Positions 1 through 9,550 of a stretch of 64,000 nucleotides of DNA are shown here, piece by piece. How positions within the stretch are numbered: the stretch's first letter is position 1; the number at the start of each line of letters is the position of its first letter. This DNA is from Streptomyces sp. NBC_01224. Lineage in GTDB: Bacteria; Actinomycetota; Actinomycetes; Streptomycetales; Streptomycetaceae. The stretch is taken from assembly GCF_036002945.1 (NCBI RefSeq), contig NZ_CP108529.1:558001-622000 (forward strand), in the 5' to 3' direction. The notes under the pieces are model-generated. The model searched no databases, was not told the origin of the DNA, and saw only the letters and a list, made by a program, of their open reading frames with translations. A program made the position numbers and the translations under genes.

Positions 1-5
1 CGCAG

Positions 6-390
6 CTAGGTGTACTTGGTCATGACTTTGGTGACAGGTCGGCTGATCGGGGGTTGGCCTGCGAGCCCTGTGTGTCGGCGTCGAGTGTTGTAAGAAGTCA
101 GCCACGGCGCCAGTGCGTGGGCGCGTTCGGTGTTGCTGGTGAACACCTGGTGGTAGGCCCATTCGGTTTGCGGGGTGCGGTTGAAGCGTTCGACCTTGCC
201 GTTGGTCCAGGGACAGTGGGGGCGGATGAAGCGCTGTTCGGCGCCCAGGTCGGCGATGGCCTGGCGGAAGGCGGCGCTCTTGCGGTAGGTCCAGGCGTTG
301 TCGGTGATGACCCGTTCGATGCGGTCGATGCGGTCGATGCCACAGGCTGCGAAGAAGGCGGCTGCGCGTGTGAGGAAGCCGGCGCTGCTG
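6..390 (-). mobile_element. IS481-family transposase, C-terminal remnant
   Basis: The translation carries the end of an rve/DDE integrase core: ITDNAWTYRK (second catalytic Asp), then IRPHCPWTNGKVERFN (third catalytic acidic residue and the typical TNGKVERF context), then YNTRRRHTGLAGQPP, as in IS481 transposases. The helix-turn-helix N-terminus and the first catalytic Asp are missing, because recognisable transposase sequence stops near position 390, where MarR-type sequence on the other strand begins. The reading frame remains open to 452 but is no longer transposase. A 9-bp unit is tandemly repeated near 316-340, giving a repeated DRI. The copy cannot transpose by itself. Confidence 0.85.
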
Positions 391-648
391 AGCCGGCAGT
401 TCGTGCAGCACATGGTCAACGACGCCACGGCGGGACAGTTGGTCGAGGTCATCCCGAACCCCGCTCACCAGCGGTCTTCGTTGATCCGGCTGACCGACGG
501 CGGCAGGGCGGCGATCACCTCCGTCCTCGCCCGCGAGCAGGCCCTGCTGCGCCAAGTGGACGGGAACCTGACCGACGCCGACGTGACGGCCTGCGTACGG
601 GTGCTCAGCAGCATGCTTGAACTCTTCGACGACGTCGACCTGGACTGA
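391..648 (+). pseudogene. MarR-family regulator, C-terminal remnant
   Basis: The translation resembles the wing and dimerisation end of a MarR regulator: VQHMVNDATAGQLVEVIPNP, then SSLIRLTDGGRAAI, then a long C-terminal helix. The DNA-reading helices and the start codon are missing, because the IS481 remnant adjoins directly at about 390. The open frame runs back into the IS (to 298), so a short hybrid peptide is possible but would not bind DNA like a MarR protein. It lies in front of glpF-glpK; whether it once controlled them cannot be told. Confidence 0.75.
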
Positions 649-810
649 CGCCAGGCCCGGGTTCGAGCCCCTTCACGAGGCGATCCCTGCGCCGGCTGCA
701 AGGCTTCAGCCACCACACGGCCACCAAATGCGGAACCAATTCTCTGCGTCTACGCTCATATGTGGATCTATGCCGCCAACGGTGGTGACTCGACAGGAAG
801 CGAGATCCCC

Positions 811-1656
811 ATGGAGCGGCTCAAGATGTCGGGAATCGTCGGGGAGCTCTCGGCGGAGTTCCTCGGCACGATGATTCTCATCCTCTTCGGCTGTGGTGTG
901 GTGGCCCAGGTCGTAGCCGGCGGAGCACTCACCGAGCCGCCGGGGGGTCTCGGAAATCACGACAGCATCGCCTGGGCATGGGGTCTCGGAGTCACTCTGG
1001 GTGTCTATGTGGCGGGCAGGCTGAGCGGGGCGCACCTCAATCCCGCTGTGACTCTTTCACTTGCCGCTTTCAAGGACTTCCCCTGGAAGAAAGTGGCTCC
1101 CTACGCACTCGCGCAGCTCGCAGGAGCGTTCGTCGGGGCACTGGTGGTGCGATGGAATTACACCGAGGCCCTGGCGAAGGCGGACCCGGGGCACACGATC
1201 AAGACACAATTCGTTTTCTCAACGCTGCCCGCCAACGGGAACCCCGCGCTTCCGGTTACCGAATGGGGAGCGCTGCGGGACCAGGTCATCGGAACCGCCA
1301 TTCTTGTGCTGCTGATCTTCGCGGTCACGGATCTTCTCAATACGCCACCGGGCGCGAATCTCGGCCCGTTCATCGTGGGCCTCATCGTGGTGGGCATCGG
1401 TATGGCGTGGGGCACCAATGCCGGGTACGCGATCAATCCGGCCCGTGACGTCGGGCCCCGGCTCGCGAGTTTCCTCACCGGCTACGGAGGAGCGTGGCGG
1501 GACCAGTACGGGAACTTCTACTACTGGGTGCCCATTGTGGGCCCACTCGTGGGTGGCCCGGTCGGTGCATTCCTCTACAAGGTCCTCGTCGGCCGTTTCC
1601 TGCCCACCGCGGAGGCGGAGCCGGAGGGCAGTATCCCCATTCCATCGGAGGAGTGA
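811..1656 (+). CDS. glpF: Glycerol facilitator (MIP/aquaglyceroporin channel)
   Basis: A membrane channel that lets glycerol enter by facilitated diffusion. The 281-residue protein has both pore motifs of the MIP family: NPA at residues 77-79 (HLNPAVTL) and NPA at 209-211 followed by Arg-Asp. The Asp after NPAR marks glycerol-conducting members rather than strict water channels. Six hydrophobic segments and two half-helices fit the fold. I chose ATG 811 because AGGAAG lies about 10 bases upstream; the frame is open to 760, and ATG 826 is a possible alternative. The gene is 45 bp upstream of glpK, as in gyl/glp operons. No glpD and no GylR regulator are present here. Confidence 0.93.
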   Translation: MERLKMSGIVGELSAEFLGTMILILFGCGVVAQVVAGGALTEPPGGLGNHDSIAWAWGLGVTLGVYVAGRLSGAHLNPAVTLSLAAFKDFPWKKVAPYALAQLAGAFVGALVVRWNYTEALAKADPGHTIKTQFVFSTLPANGNPALPVTEWGALRDQVIGTAILVLLIFAVTDLLNTPPGANLGPFIVGLIVVGIGMAWGTNAGYAINPARDVGPRLASFLTGYGGAWRDQYGNFYYWVPIVGPLVGGPVGAFLYKVLVGRFLPTAEAEPEGSIPIPSEE

Positions 1657-1701
1657 CGCCCGGTTCTTCGTCGAGCGGGGACTCAGGAGAGGCAGCACGC
1701 C

Positions 1702-3219
1702 ATGGCGGACTTCATCGGCGCGGTGGATCAAGGCACCACCAGCAGCCGCTTCATGATCTTCGATCACGACGGGAACGAAGTGGCCAAGCACCAGTTGGAG
1801 CACGAGCAGATCCTGCCCCGCCCCGGCTGGGTGGAGCACGACCCGGTGGAGATCTGGGAGCGCACCAACTCGGTGATGCAGAACGCTCTGCGCACCGGAG
1901 GTCTGAGCGCCACCGATCTCGATGCCATCGGGATCACGAACCAGCGCGAGACCACCGTCGTCTGGGACCCCCGCACCGGTCGTCCGTACTGCAACGCCAT
2001 CGTGTGGCAGGACACCCGGACCGACTCGATCGCCAAGGCCCTGGAGAACGAGGGCCATGGCGAAGTCATTCGCCGCAAGTCGGGTCTGCCTCCGGCCACT
2101 TACTTCTCCGGCGGGAAGATCAAGTGGATCCTCGACAATGTCGAGGGAGTCCGCGAGGCTGCGGAACGGGGCCATGCGGTGTTCGGGAACACGGACTGCT
2201 GGGTGTTGTGGAACCTCACCGGCGGCCCCGACGGCGGCATCCACGCCACCGACGTGACCAATGCCAGCCGGACGATGCTGATGAACCTGGAGACGCTCGA
2301 CTGGGACGACGAATTGCTGGGCATCTTGGGCATCCCCAGGGCAATGCTGCCGGCCATCCACCCGTCCTCCGACGCGGAGGCGTACGGCCGCACACGCACG
2401 TCCCGGCCCCTGCGGGCCGCGATCCCGATCACCGGGGTGCTCGGCGACCAGCATGCGGCCACCGTGGGGCAGGTGTGCTTCGAGCCGGGCCAGGCGAAGA
2501 ACACCTACGGCACCGGAAACTTCCTCGTGCTCAACACCGGTACGAAACTGATCCGGTCACGGCACGGCCTGCTCACCACCGTCGCTTACCAGTTCGACAA
2601 GAGCCCGGCGGTCTACGCTCTGGAGGGCTCCATCGCGGTCACGGGATCCGCCGTGCAGTGGCTGCGGGACCAGATGAAGATCATCAGCGAAGCCGCCGAG
2701 AGCGAACGGCTCGCCGGAACCGTCGAGGACAACGGCGGGATGTACTTCGTGCCGGCGTTCTCGGGCCTCTTCGCTCCCTACTGGCGCTCGGACGCCCGCG
2801 GCGCCATCGTCGGTCTCGCCCGCTACAACACCAACGCCCATCTGGCGCGGGCCACTCTGGAAGCCATCTGCTACCAGAGCCGGGATGTGGTGGAGGCGAT
2901 GGAACAGGACTCAGGTGTCCATCTCGATGTGCTCAAGGTCGACGGCGGGGTCACGGCCAACGATCTGTGCATGCAGATCCAGGCGGATGTCCTGGGGGTA
3001 CAGGTGAGCCGCCCGGTCGTCGCCGAGACCACGGCATTGGGCGCCGCGTATGCGGCGGGTCTCGCCACCGGTTTCTGGCGCGACCAGGGCGAGTTGCGGG
3101 CGCATTGGCAGGAGTCGAAACGCTGGGAGCCGCAGTGGAGCGACGAGCAGCGCGCCGAGGGTTACGCCGATTGGAAGAAAGCTGTCGAGCGCACTCTCGA
3201 CTGGGTGAGGGTGGGATGA
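1702..3219 (+). CDS. glpK: Glycerol kinase
   Basis: Cytoplasmic FGGY-family kinase that phosphorylates glycerol to sn-glycerol 3-phosphate and so traps what GlpF lets in. Its 505 residues match the usual length. The N-terminal phosphate-binding motif ([13 protein letters not shown], residues 9-21), the conserved ITNQRET segment, the FGGY signature region ([18 protein letters not shown]) and the ATP-site segment [11 protein letters not shown] are all present. The start at 1702 follows AGGAGAGG with good spacing. It lies 45 bp after glpF and is probably cotranscribed with it. The transcript ends at the strong hairpin just downstream. Confidence 0.96.
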   Translation: MADFIGAVDQGTTSSRFMIFDHDGNEVAKHQLEHEQILPRPGWVEHDPVEIWERTNSVMQNALRTGGLSATDLDAIGITNQRETTVVWDPRTGRPYCNAIVWQDTRTDSIAKALENEGHGEVIRRKSGLPPATYFSGGKIKWILDNVEGVREAAERGHAVFGNTDCWVLWNLTGGPDGGIHATDVTNASRTMLMNLETLDWDDELLGILGIPRAMLPAIHPSSDAEAYGRTRTSRPLRAAIPITGVLGDQHAATVGQVCFEPGQAKNTYGTGNFLVLNTGTKLIRSRHGLLTTVAYQFDKSPAVYALEGSIAVTGSAVQWLRDQMKIISEAAESERLAGTVEDNGGMYFVPAFSGLFAPYWRSDARGAIVGLARYNTNAHLARATLEAICYQSRDVVEAMEQDSGVHLDVLKVDGGVTANDLCMQIQADVLGVQVSRPVVAETTALGAAYAAGLATGFWRDQGELRAHWQESKRWEPQWSDEQRAEGYADWKKAVERTLDWVRVG

Positions 3220-3235
3220 CGGCAGGTGTCCGACG

Positions 3236-3273
3236 ACCGTACGGGCGTGCCCGGCCGGGTACGCCCGTACGGT
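3236..3273. terminator. Terminator between convergent glpK and SbnB-like gene
   Basis: ACCGTACGGGCGT at 3236-3248 pairs perfectly with 3261-3273. Inner G-C pairs extend the stem to about 17 bp around a GGCC loop. It lies between two converging genes, so it can work in both directions. Confidence 0.8.
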
Positions 3274-3282
3274 GCGGTCGGG

Positions 3283-3500
3283 TCAGGCCTCGGTGCGCAG
3301 TCCGGCCGGCAGCTGGTAGACGGTTTCGGTGCCTTGCCGCAGGGTTTCGACGCCGATGTGTTCGTCGGTGCCGTGCATGCGCTTGAGCATGTCCCGTTTC
3401 ACGGTGAACGGGACATGCCGTAGACGGGTACTTTCTGTTCCCGGAACGGCACCGCGCTGGTGACCGCCTCGAACTGGCAGGCATTGGCCCGTACTCCGGG
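3283..3500 (-). pseudogene. M20-family peptidase, frameshifted C-terminal remnant
   Basis: The residues MHGTDEHIGVETLRQGTE near the end are typical of the C-terminus of M20 metallopeptidases, in which the His of HGTDE binds metal. A preceding piece (ACQFEAVTSAVPFREQKVPVYG, in another frame ending at 3399) appears to belong to the same lost protein. The frame changes at about 3400, exactly at a perfect 12-bp inverted repeat (3387-3398 with 3407-3418). The remnant is now read as the tail of the SbnB-like gene. The parts before about 3500 are gone. Confidence 0.55.
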
Positions 3501-4485
3501 GTGTGTCCTGCGTACGGCCGTCGTCCCGGTCTCGGCGGCCGGGGTGCCGGCCAGCGAGCACATCGCCGAGCGTGCCGTCGACGCGACGGGCACCGGGCCG
3601 TGCGGTGACTCCTTCTCTCGGGGTGCCGTCGGGGCCGAGCAGGGTGCCCGCTCGGTGCATCCGGCCCAGCAGCCGACGTGGGTCGTCGCGGACCAGGCTC
3701 CAGTCGTCGACGATCACCGTGCCGGCCGAGAGCACCGCCGCCTCGGTGAGGTCGTCCAGCGAGACATGACAGACGAGCGTGCCCGGCCGCAGCCAGTCAG
3801 GCTCGATGTAGCCCCGGGTCACCGTCGTGACGGGCACGACGAGTTCGGCGTCGCGCACAGCCTCGCGCGGACCGTCAGCGAGCACCGTCCCGACGTCCGC
3901 GGTCTCGGGGAGCAAAGCGATGTACCGGGCTACAGACTTCGCACGGTCGGGCGCCACGTCGTACAGCGAGATTCGGCGCAGGGTGGGCACGGTGCGCAGC
4001 AGCAGCGCCACATGCGCCTGTGCGAGCGCGCCGCAGCCGAGAAGCGCCAGCTGTCGAGGCTCCTCCACCGCCAGATGGCGAACGGCGAGCGCGGTCACCG
4101 CCGCGGTGCGCATCGCACTGATGTACGCGGCCTCCATCAGTGCGAGGGGGCGGGCGGTCTCCGGGTCGAGGAGCAGGGTGAAGCCCTGGGTGCGCGGTAT
4201 TCCGCGTCCCGGGTTGCCGATCGAGGCGTTGATGGTCTTCATACCGATGAGCGGTGGCCGGCCGTCCTGGACCAGCGCGCCGGGCATGGCCGGCAGCCGG
4301 GCCGAGTCGCCCTGAGGCGTGGTCCAGCCGAGGTAGGCCTCCTCGGGGAGGACCGACTGTCCGGCGGAGTGCAGCATGAGCGCCTCGGCCACCGCCGCCA
4401 CGATGTCCACGTCGCGGGCCGCCTCGATGACGTCCGCACGGGTCAGACAGCGGAAGTGGCTGTCGGGGTACTGCTCGAAGTCCAT
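3283..4485 (-). CDS. Ornithine cyclodeaminase/SbnB-like dehydrogenase with rearranged 3' end
   Basis: NAD-dependent enzyme of the ornithine cyclodeaminase/mu-crystallin family. The closest functional parallel is SbnB, which oxidises N-(1-amino-1-carboxy-2-ethyl)glutamate during 2,3-diaminopropionate synthesis. Substrate-side motifs (IGMKTINASIGNPGRGIPRT) and the Rossmann motif LLGCGALAQAH are present, and family sequence runs to about DVLAGRHPGRRDRDD. The normal NPFG-type ending is missing. From about 3,530 downwards the frame reads unrelated sequence and then the tail of an M20 peptidase (3283-3410). Start ATG 4485 follows AAGGAGCC. It is 52 bp downstream of the MFS gene, with a broken SbnA-like gene above. 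Activity is doubtful given the missing C-terminus and partner. Confidence 0.75.
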   Translation of the reverse strand: MDFEQYPDSHFRCLTRADVIEAARDVDIVAAVAEALMLHSAGQSVLPEEAYLGWTTPQGDSARLPAMPGALVQDGRPPLIGMKTINASIGNPGRGIPRTQGFTLLLDPETARPLALMEAAYISAMRTAAVTALAVRHLAVEEPRQLALLGCGALAQAHVALLLRTVPTLRRISLYDVAPDRAKSVARYIALLPETADVGTVLADGPREAVRDAELVVPVTTVTRGYIEPDWLRPGTLVCHVSLDDLTEAAVLSAGTVIVDDWSLVRDDPRRLLGRMHRAGTLLGPDGTPREGVTARPGARRVDGTLGDVLAGRHPGRRDRDDGRTQDTPRSTGQCLPVRGGHQRGAVPGTESTRLRHVPFTVKRDMLKRMHGTDEHIGVETLRQGTETVYQLPAGLRTEA

Positions 4486-4537
4486 TGCGGTGAGGCTCCT
4501 TGGCGTGAGGGTCGGTGGTGGGGAGAGTCCGGGGGGG

Positions 4538-5764
4538 TCAGTCGCCGGCGCCGCGCGGCCCGCGCAGCATCGCGAAGGGGACGAGCGCGCCGAGCAGCAG
4601 CACGCAGGCGAGCGCGACCCAGCCGGCCGTACCGAGGGTGAGGACGACGCCGGTCATCAGCACCGGGCCCGCGACTCGGTTGGCGACGGTGCGGCTGGTA
4701 TTGAACAGCACCAGGTAGGCGCTGCGCGCCCGCTCGGGTGCCAACTCGAAGGAGAGAGTCCACGATGCGCCGACCTGGAGCAGTTCGGCGAACGTCAGGA
4801 GGACGACGGCGGCGCCGAGCACCAGCAGTGCTTCCCGCGCTCCGAAGCCGGGCGCGGCGGCGAAGGCCAGGGTGCCGCAGCTGAGCAGCAGTGCCGCGGT
4901 CGCGTAGGAGTACCACGCCCGGCGCGTTGTGCTGTAGCAGCGGTTGAGCGGGTACTGAAGGGCGATGCACAGCACGGTGTTGACGGCGTACAGGATTCCG
5001 ACATAGCGCTCCGGTACGTCGGTCCCGGTGACGAGCCACAACGGGAAGGCCACGTTGAGCACCGGCATCCAGAGCGACACCAGTGCGTTGTACGCGGTGA
5101 AGCCCAGCAGCCGTCGGTCCTTGAGCAGATCCGCGACGCGGGCGCTCTCGACAGCGGTCGCGGCTTCCTCTCCCTGGGCGGTGGCGTACACCACGGCCAC
5201 CACCACATAAGCGAGTGCGCCACCGATCAGCAGCGGCCGGAAGGCTCCGGGCGCTCCGGAACCCAGGGCGACTCCGGCGATCAGCCCGCCCAGACTGATG
5301 CCGAGGTTGACGACGGTGCGCTGCACGGCCATCACCTTCGCGCGCAGGCTCTCGGGGGCTCGCGCACCGACGTACGACTGGACCAGTGGAGGCGAGGACT
5401 GCTCGGTGACGGCGATGACGCCCACCACGAGGAGAAAGCTCCACCAGCCATCCACCCACAGATAGCCGACGGTGGCCAGGGCGCGCAGCAGCATCACACC
5501 GATCAGCACCGGCTTCGGCCCGAATCGTCCGGCCAGCCGGGCGATGGGCACGGCGGCGGCAATGGCGACGGCTCCGCCGATCGTCAGGCCGGTGCCGACG
5601 GACGACGTGCTGAGATGAGCGACCTTGACGAAATAGATGGTCGAGACGGCGAGGAACAGTCCTGTGCCGGTCCACTCGATCAGCGTGGCGCCCTGGACCA
5701 GCGGCAGGAACTGCCGGTAGTCGGGGCCCGTCCGCCGCTGGTCAAGGGTGGTGCTCGTGCTCAT
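4538..5764 (-). CDS. MFS transporter
   Basis: Major facilitator superfamily permease of 408 residues with about 12 hydrophobic segments. The loop after TM2 carries RLAGRFGPKPVLIG, a form of the MFS A-motif. I chose ATG 5764 because it begins two bases after the stop of the SbnA-like remnant, which suggests that the two genes were translationally linked; the frame stays open further upstream but only through that remnant. The substrate cannot be read from the sequence. Its place between SbnA- and SbnB-like genes suggests export of a small siderophore- or diaminopropionate-derived product. The gene itself looks intact. Confidence 0.82.
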   Translation of the reverse strand: MSTSTTLDQRRTGPDYRQFLPLVQGATLIEWTGTGLFLAVSTIYFVKVAHLSTSSVGTGLTIGGAVAIAAAVPIARLAGRFGPKPVLIGVMLLRALATVGYLWVDGWWSFLLVVGVIAVTEQSSPPLVQSYVGARAPESLRAKVMAVQRTVVNLGISLGGLIAGVALGSGAPGAFRPLLIGGALAYVVVAVVYATAQGEEAATAVESARVADLLKDRRLLGFTAYNALVSLWMPVLNVAFPLWLVTGTDVPERYVGILYAVNTVLCIALQYPLNRCYSTTRRAWYSYATAALLLSCGTLAFAAAPGFGAREALLVLGAAVVLLTFAELLQVGASWTLSFELAPERARSAYLVLFNTSRTVANRVAGPVLMTGVVLTLGTAGWVALACVLLLGALVPFAMLRGPRGAGD

Positions 5765-5766
5765 TG

Positions 5767-6449
5767 TCAGTGCTCCTGGTGCTTTCGGTTGAAGAAGAGG
5801 CCTTCGCGGCGCAGTTGTTCCACGGCGGCCGTGATCTCCTTGACGACGCCCTGCTCGGTCGCCCAGTCGTCGCAGTAGAGGGTGTCGCGGTATTTGCCGC
5901 TGTCGTCGGCGGCCAGGCAGACCGCGAGCCGGTCGTCCATGCGGCCGTTCTCCAGGTCGGTCAGCAGCGCGCGTACGACGAAGCCGCTGGATCCCCCGAG
6001 TACAAGTCCCACGTCCTCGGCGAGGATCCGGCAGTAGGCGATCGCCTCGATGTCGTCGACGTGCACGGCACGGTCGTAGCCGCACGGCCCTTTCAGGAAG
6101 GCGGACGGCCGACTGGCTCCGATGCCCGGCAGCAGCCGGCGTCCGGCGCTGCCTGCGACGGCCGGCGAACCGTGTACGTCCACGGCGACCGCGGCGACGT
6201 CGGGCCGGTGCTGGCGCAGATGTGCGCTGATGCCGGCGAGGGCGCCGCCGGTGGAGACCGGCACGTACACCGCGCCGAGTTCCGGTCCCGCCTGCTCGGT
6301 GATCTCGGGTCCGGTGGTGCGGCGGTGGAGGGGCCGTGTTCCTCGAGTTTCAGTCCCAGACGCCGCACCCGGCCCCGGTGGGCGACGTCCAGGTGGAGTA
6401 AGGGAATCTTGCGGAGGGCCCGTGCCATGACGGGTTTGACACGCGGCAC
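5767..6449 (-). pseudogene. SbnA-like PLP synthase with deleted centre
   Basis: The N-terminal piece (frame ending at 6093; ARALRKIPLLHLDVAHRGR, then RRLGLKLEEHGPS) looks like the start of a cysteine-synthase-fold SbnA-type enzyme, which makes N-(1-amino-1-carboxy-2-ethyl)glutamate from phosphoserine and glutamate. The second piece, in a different frame, begins near 6310 (ITEQAGPELGAVYVPVSTGG) and has the PLP phosphate-binding loop and the rest of the C-terminal domain down to 5767. The middle is missing, including the stretch that normally holds the PLP-binding lysine (SLKDR type). The gene therefore carries an internal deletion plus a frameshift and cannot make active enzyme. Confidence 0.72.
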
Positions 6450-6939
6450 TGCTTCCCCCTGTGCGATGCGTCGTTGACCTCTTCCATGGGTCGACCGCTC
6501 TGCCCCGCTGCGCGCACTCAGACCTTAGGCATGCACCCCCCGGTGTCACCACGCCACTGTCCGGCGCGCGTGTCGCTCTTGGCCAGAACAGCGCTTGACG
6601 CCTCTTCGCGCCCTTCCGCATCCCTGCTGAGGATCCCAGCGCCGACCGGGAGGGGATGGCTCAATGGTCCGCCGCACGCCGGGTACGGTCGGCAATTCGA
6701 AATGGCCGGTTCGGTACAACACCTGCCGGTGCTGCCGGACCCGCACGACGAGAACCGTCCCGACCCTGTGCCGGAACGGTTCCGTCGCTGTGTGGTCGGA
6801 GCCCCACGTGGTGGCCCGGACTGCCGGGCAGAGGCCGGCCGGGCCACCGACATGGTCAGTGAACTCCCGTGCCCTGCAACCGGATCCGGCGCGCGCTCGG
6901 GCGGGCATGCCGGGGGATCCGGCGCAGGGCGGCGGGTCG
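6450..6939. other. Gap between the degraded cluster and hypE
   Basis: About 490 bp with no convincing gene: open frames here show no family motifs and no codon bias stronger than the surrounding G+C. GATCCGGCGC occurs twice (near 6886 and 6918). The right end is the region just after the last gene of the hydrogenase operon; I see no strong hairpin. Confidence 0.6.
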
Positions 6940-8061
6940 TCAGCAGATCCGCGGCAGTTGCTCCCCGACCGGCAGATCGACCACCCGTGTACCGCCGAGC
7001 CCGGTGCGGGCCACCACCATGCCCGGGTGGGCCTCCACCGCCTCACCGATCACCGCCGCGTCCCGGCCCAGCGGGTGTGCACGCATCGCGTCCAGGACCG
7101 CATCGGCGTGTTCACGCGGTACGAATGCCACCAGCTTCCCCTCATTGGCGACGTACATCGCATCGAGGCCCAGGATGGCGCAGGCATTGGCCACCGGCGG
7201 AGGGACGGGGACTTTTCGCTCCTGGATCACGATGCCGGTGCCCGACGCCGCTGCGATCTCGTTGAGGGATGCGGCGAGCCCCCCACGGGTGGGGTCGCGC
7301 AGTACGTGCAGGTCCCCGGTGACCGAGAGCATGGCCTCCACCAGTCCTCCCAGGGCCGCGCAGTCGCTTTCGATCTCGACGCCGAACTCCAGTCCCTCGC
7401 GCACGCTCATGATCGCCACGCCGTGGACACCGATCGCCCCACTGACGATCACGACGTCACCCGGGACGACACGCTGCGGACGCAGGTCGATGCCGGCCGG
7501 GATGAGGCCGATGCCGGCAGTGTTGATGAAGATGCCGTCGCCGTGACCGGCTTCGACCACCTTGGTGTCCCCCGTCGCCACCTCGACGCCCGCGTTGCGC
7601 GCGGCGGCGCCGAAGGCGTCGGCCACGCGCGCGACGACGGATAGCTCGACGCCCTCCTCCAGGATGAATCCGCAGGACAGATAGGCGGCACGCGCACCGC
7701 TCATGGCCAGGTCGTTGACGGTGCCGTTGACCGCGAGGTCGCCGATACTGCCACCGGGGAAGAACAGCGGACGCACCACGAAGGAGTCGGTGGAGAAGGC
7801 CAGGCGGGCGCCGCCCATCGAAACCGATGCCGCATCGCCCATCTGCGCGAGCACCTCACCTCCGAAGGCGGGGGCGAAGATGTGCTGGACCAGCTCTGCG
7901 GAGAGCGCGCCGCCACCGCCGTGGCCCATCACGATGCGAGGGTGATCCCGCAGCGGGGCCGGGCACGTCCATGCCGTGGGATCGAGCGGCGGGGTGCTGG
8001 AGGAAGGCGTTGCCGAAGCGGTTACGTCGCCGCGCGTGGGGATCTCGACGGTCTCAGCCAA
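6940..8061 (-). CDS. hypE: Hydrogenase maturation protein HypE (thiocarbamate dehydratase)
   Basis: HypE receives a carbamoyl group from HypF on its C-terminal Cys and dehydrates it with ATP to a thiocyanate, the source of the CN ligands of the hydrogenase iron. The 373-residue protein has the PurM/AIR-synthase fold motif [11 protein letters not shown] and ends in PRIC, the diagnostic carbamoylated cysteine. The start is taken as TTG 8061, which overlaps the end of hypD by 8 bases and follows GGAGG at the right distance. It is the last gene of the hydrogenase operon. Confidence 0.96.
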   Translation of the reverse strand: MAETVEIPTRGDVTASATPSSSTPPLDPTAWTCPAPLRDHPRIVMGHGGGGALSAELVQHIFAPAFGGEVLAQMGDAASVSMGGARLAFSTDSFVVRPLFFPGGSIGDLAVNGTVNDLAMSGARAAYLSCGFILEEGVELSVVARVADAFGAAARNAGVEVATGDTKVVEAGHGDGIFINTAGIGLIPAGIDLRPQRVVPGDVVIVSGAIGVHGVAIMSVREGLEFGVEIESDCAALGGLVEAMLSVTGDLHVLRDPTRGGLAASLNEIAAASGTGIVIQERKVPVPPPVANACAILGLDAMYVANEGKLVAFVPREHADAVLDAMRAHPLGRDAAVIGEAVEAHPGMVVARTGLGGTRVVDLPVGEQLPRIC

Positions 8062-9181
8062 CGGAGCTCGCCTCCAGAGGTGCGGTCTTCTTCATGTCCA
8101 GCCGCCGGTAGAGGTAGTACGCGGCGCAGGCGCCCTCGCTGGAGACCATGGTCGCTCCGAGTGGTGTGCGAGGAGTGCAGATGGTGCCGAATGCCTCGCA
8201 TTCATGGGGCTTCAGCAGGCCCTGCAGAACCTCTCCGCTGCGGCACTGAGCGGGTTCACGGGTATCGATACCGGTCACCGAGAAACGGTATTCGGCGTCG
8301 TAGTCCCGATAGCGCGGGGAGAGCCGCCAGCCGCTGGCGGGGATGACGCCGATGCCGCGCCAGGACCGGTCGGTCACCTCGAAGACGTCCTCCAGCATGG
8401 CCAGAGCGGCGGGGTTGCCCTCTGGGCGCACTGCGCGCGGGTAGGCGTTGTCCACCGTGTGTTCACCGCGTTCCAGCTGGGCCACGGTACGGCGCACGCC
8501 TTCCAGGATGTCCAGCGGTTCGAATCCTGTCACCACGATCGGGACGCCGTACCGTTCGGCCAGCTGGGGATACTCGCCCACGCCCATGACGCTGCATACA
8601 TGTCCTGCGGCGAGGAATGCCTGCACCCTGCAGTTCGGCGACTGCATGATCGCCTCGATCGCCGGTGGCACCCGGACATGTGACACCAGCAGACTGAAGT
8701 TGCGGATGCCGAGCCTGCGTGCCTGATAGACCGTCATCGCATTTGGAGGCGCGGTGGTTTCGAAGCCGATTCCGAAGAACACGACCTCCCGATCCGGGTT
8801 CTGCTGGGCGATCTTCAGCGCGTCGAGCGGGGAGTAGACGACCCGTACGTCGCCGCCCTCGCTGCGGACCCGGAACAGGTCCCGGCCGGTGCCGGGGACG
8901 CGGAGCATGTCGCCGAAGGAACAGAAGATCACCTCCGGGCGGGAGGCGATCTCCAGCGCCTTGTCGATGACTTCCAGCGGGGTGACGCACACCGGGCAGC
9001 CCGGTCCGTGGATCAGTTCGACCTGGTCCGGCAGCAGTTGATCGATGCCGTGCCGGATGATGGTGTGGGTCTGCCCGCCGCAGACCTCCATCAGCGCCCA
9101 TGGCCTGGTCACGGTGGAGCGGATCTCCTCGAGCAGCCGCCGGGCCAGTGCGGGGTCCTGGAATTCGTCGATGTACTTCAC
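8054..9181 (-). CDS. hypD: Hydrogenase maturation protein HypD
   Basis: Scaffold iron-sulfur protein on which, together with HypC, the Fe(CN)2CO unit is built. The 375-residue protein has the family motifs [34 protein letters not shown] and a conserved C-terminal Cys set that holds a 4Fe-4S cluster. I chose GTG 9181 because it shares the 4-base overlap GTGA with the hypC stop; the frame stays open to 9547, but upstream residues do not resemble HypD. It lies between hypC and hypE. Confidence 0.96.
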   Translation of the reverse strand: MKYIDEFQDPALARRLLEEIRSTVTRPWALMEVCGGQTHTIIRHGIDQLLPDQVELIHGPGCPVCVTPLEVIDKALEIASRPEVIFCSFGDMLRVPGTGRDLFRVRSEGGDVRVVYSPLDALKIAQQNPDREVVFFGIGFETTAPPNAMTVYQARRLGIRNFSLLVSHVRVPPAIEAIMQSPNCRVQAFLAAGHVCSVMGVGEYPQLAERYGVPIVVTGFEPLDILEGVRRTVAQLERGEHTVDNAYPRAVRPEGNPAALAMLEDVFEVTDRSWRGIGVIPASGWRLSPRYRDYDAEYRFSVTGIDTREPAQCRSGEVLQGLLKPHECEAFGTICTPRTPLGATMVSSEGACAAYYLYRRLDMKKTAPLEASSVG

Positions 9182-9498
9182 TGCTGCGCCTCCTGGGCCG
9201 CTTCTCCGGCGCCGGGCAGCGGCAGCCCGCCGGCCTCTGCCGCCATTTCCCACGGGTCGCCGAACTCTTCTTGAAGCATGCCGAGTTGGGCAAACAGCTC
9301 CAGTGTCTGCCGGGCCGATTCCTCGTCCAGTTTCTGCAGGGCGAACCCCACGTGGACGATGGCGTACTCGCCGACCTGAAGGTCCGGCAGATACTCCAGG
9401 CATGCTTCCTTGACCACTCCGCCGAAATCGACGGTGGCCATGCGTGTGCCGTCCCGTTCCTCGATTTCCAGTACTCTGCCGGGCACCGCCAGGCACAT
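9178..9498 (-). CDS. hypC: Hydrogenase assembly chaperone HypC
   Basis: Small chaperone (106 residues) that binds the iron unit with HypD and delivers it to the large subunit. It starts MCLAVPG, where Cys2 is the essential ligand, and continues with a beta-barrel body as in the HypC/HupF family. The C-terminal part after about residue 80 (rich in Ala, Glu and Gln) is longer than in Escherichia coli HypC. ATG 9498 follows AAGGAG. It overlaps hypD by 4 bases and is 52 bp downstream of hypF. Confidence 0.95.
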   Translation of the reverse strand: MCLAVPGRVLEIEERDGTRMATVDFGGVVKEACLEYLPDLQVGEYAIVHVGFALQKLDEESARQTLELFAQLGMLQEEFGDPWEMAAEAGGLPLPGAGEAAQEAQQ

Positions 9499-9550
9499 GG
9501 CTTCTCCTTGCTGTGGTTGATCCGCCTGCCCGGTCCTGCCGGGACACGCC

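Noticed and set aside
655..690. T-arm-like sequence GGGTTCGAGCCCC suggesting a tRNA end or att site
   Set aside because: No D-arm, anticodon arm or acceptor stem can be built around it, and the bases upstream code for the MarR remnant.
1219..3386. Long open frames opposite or overlapping glpF-glpK (for example 411 and 630 codons)
   Set aside because: They follow from high G+C third positions of the real genes; no family motifs and no ribosome sites.
8515..8530. GGTTCGAATCC, a perfect T-loop sequence
   Set aside because: It lies within hypD coding sequence and no tRNA fold surrounds it.
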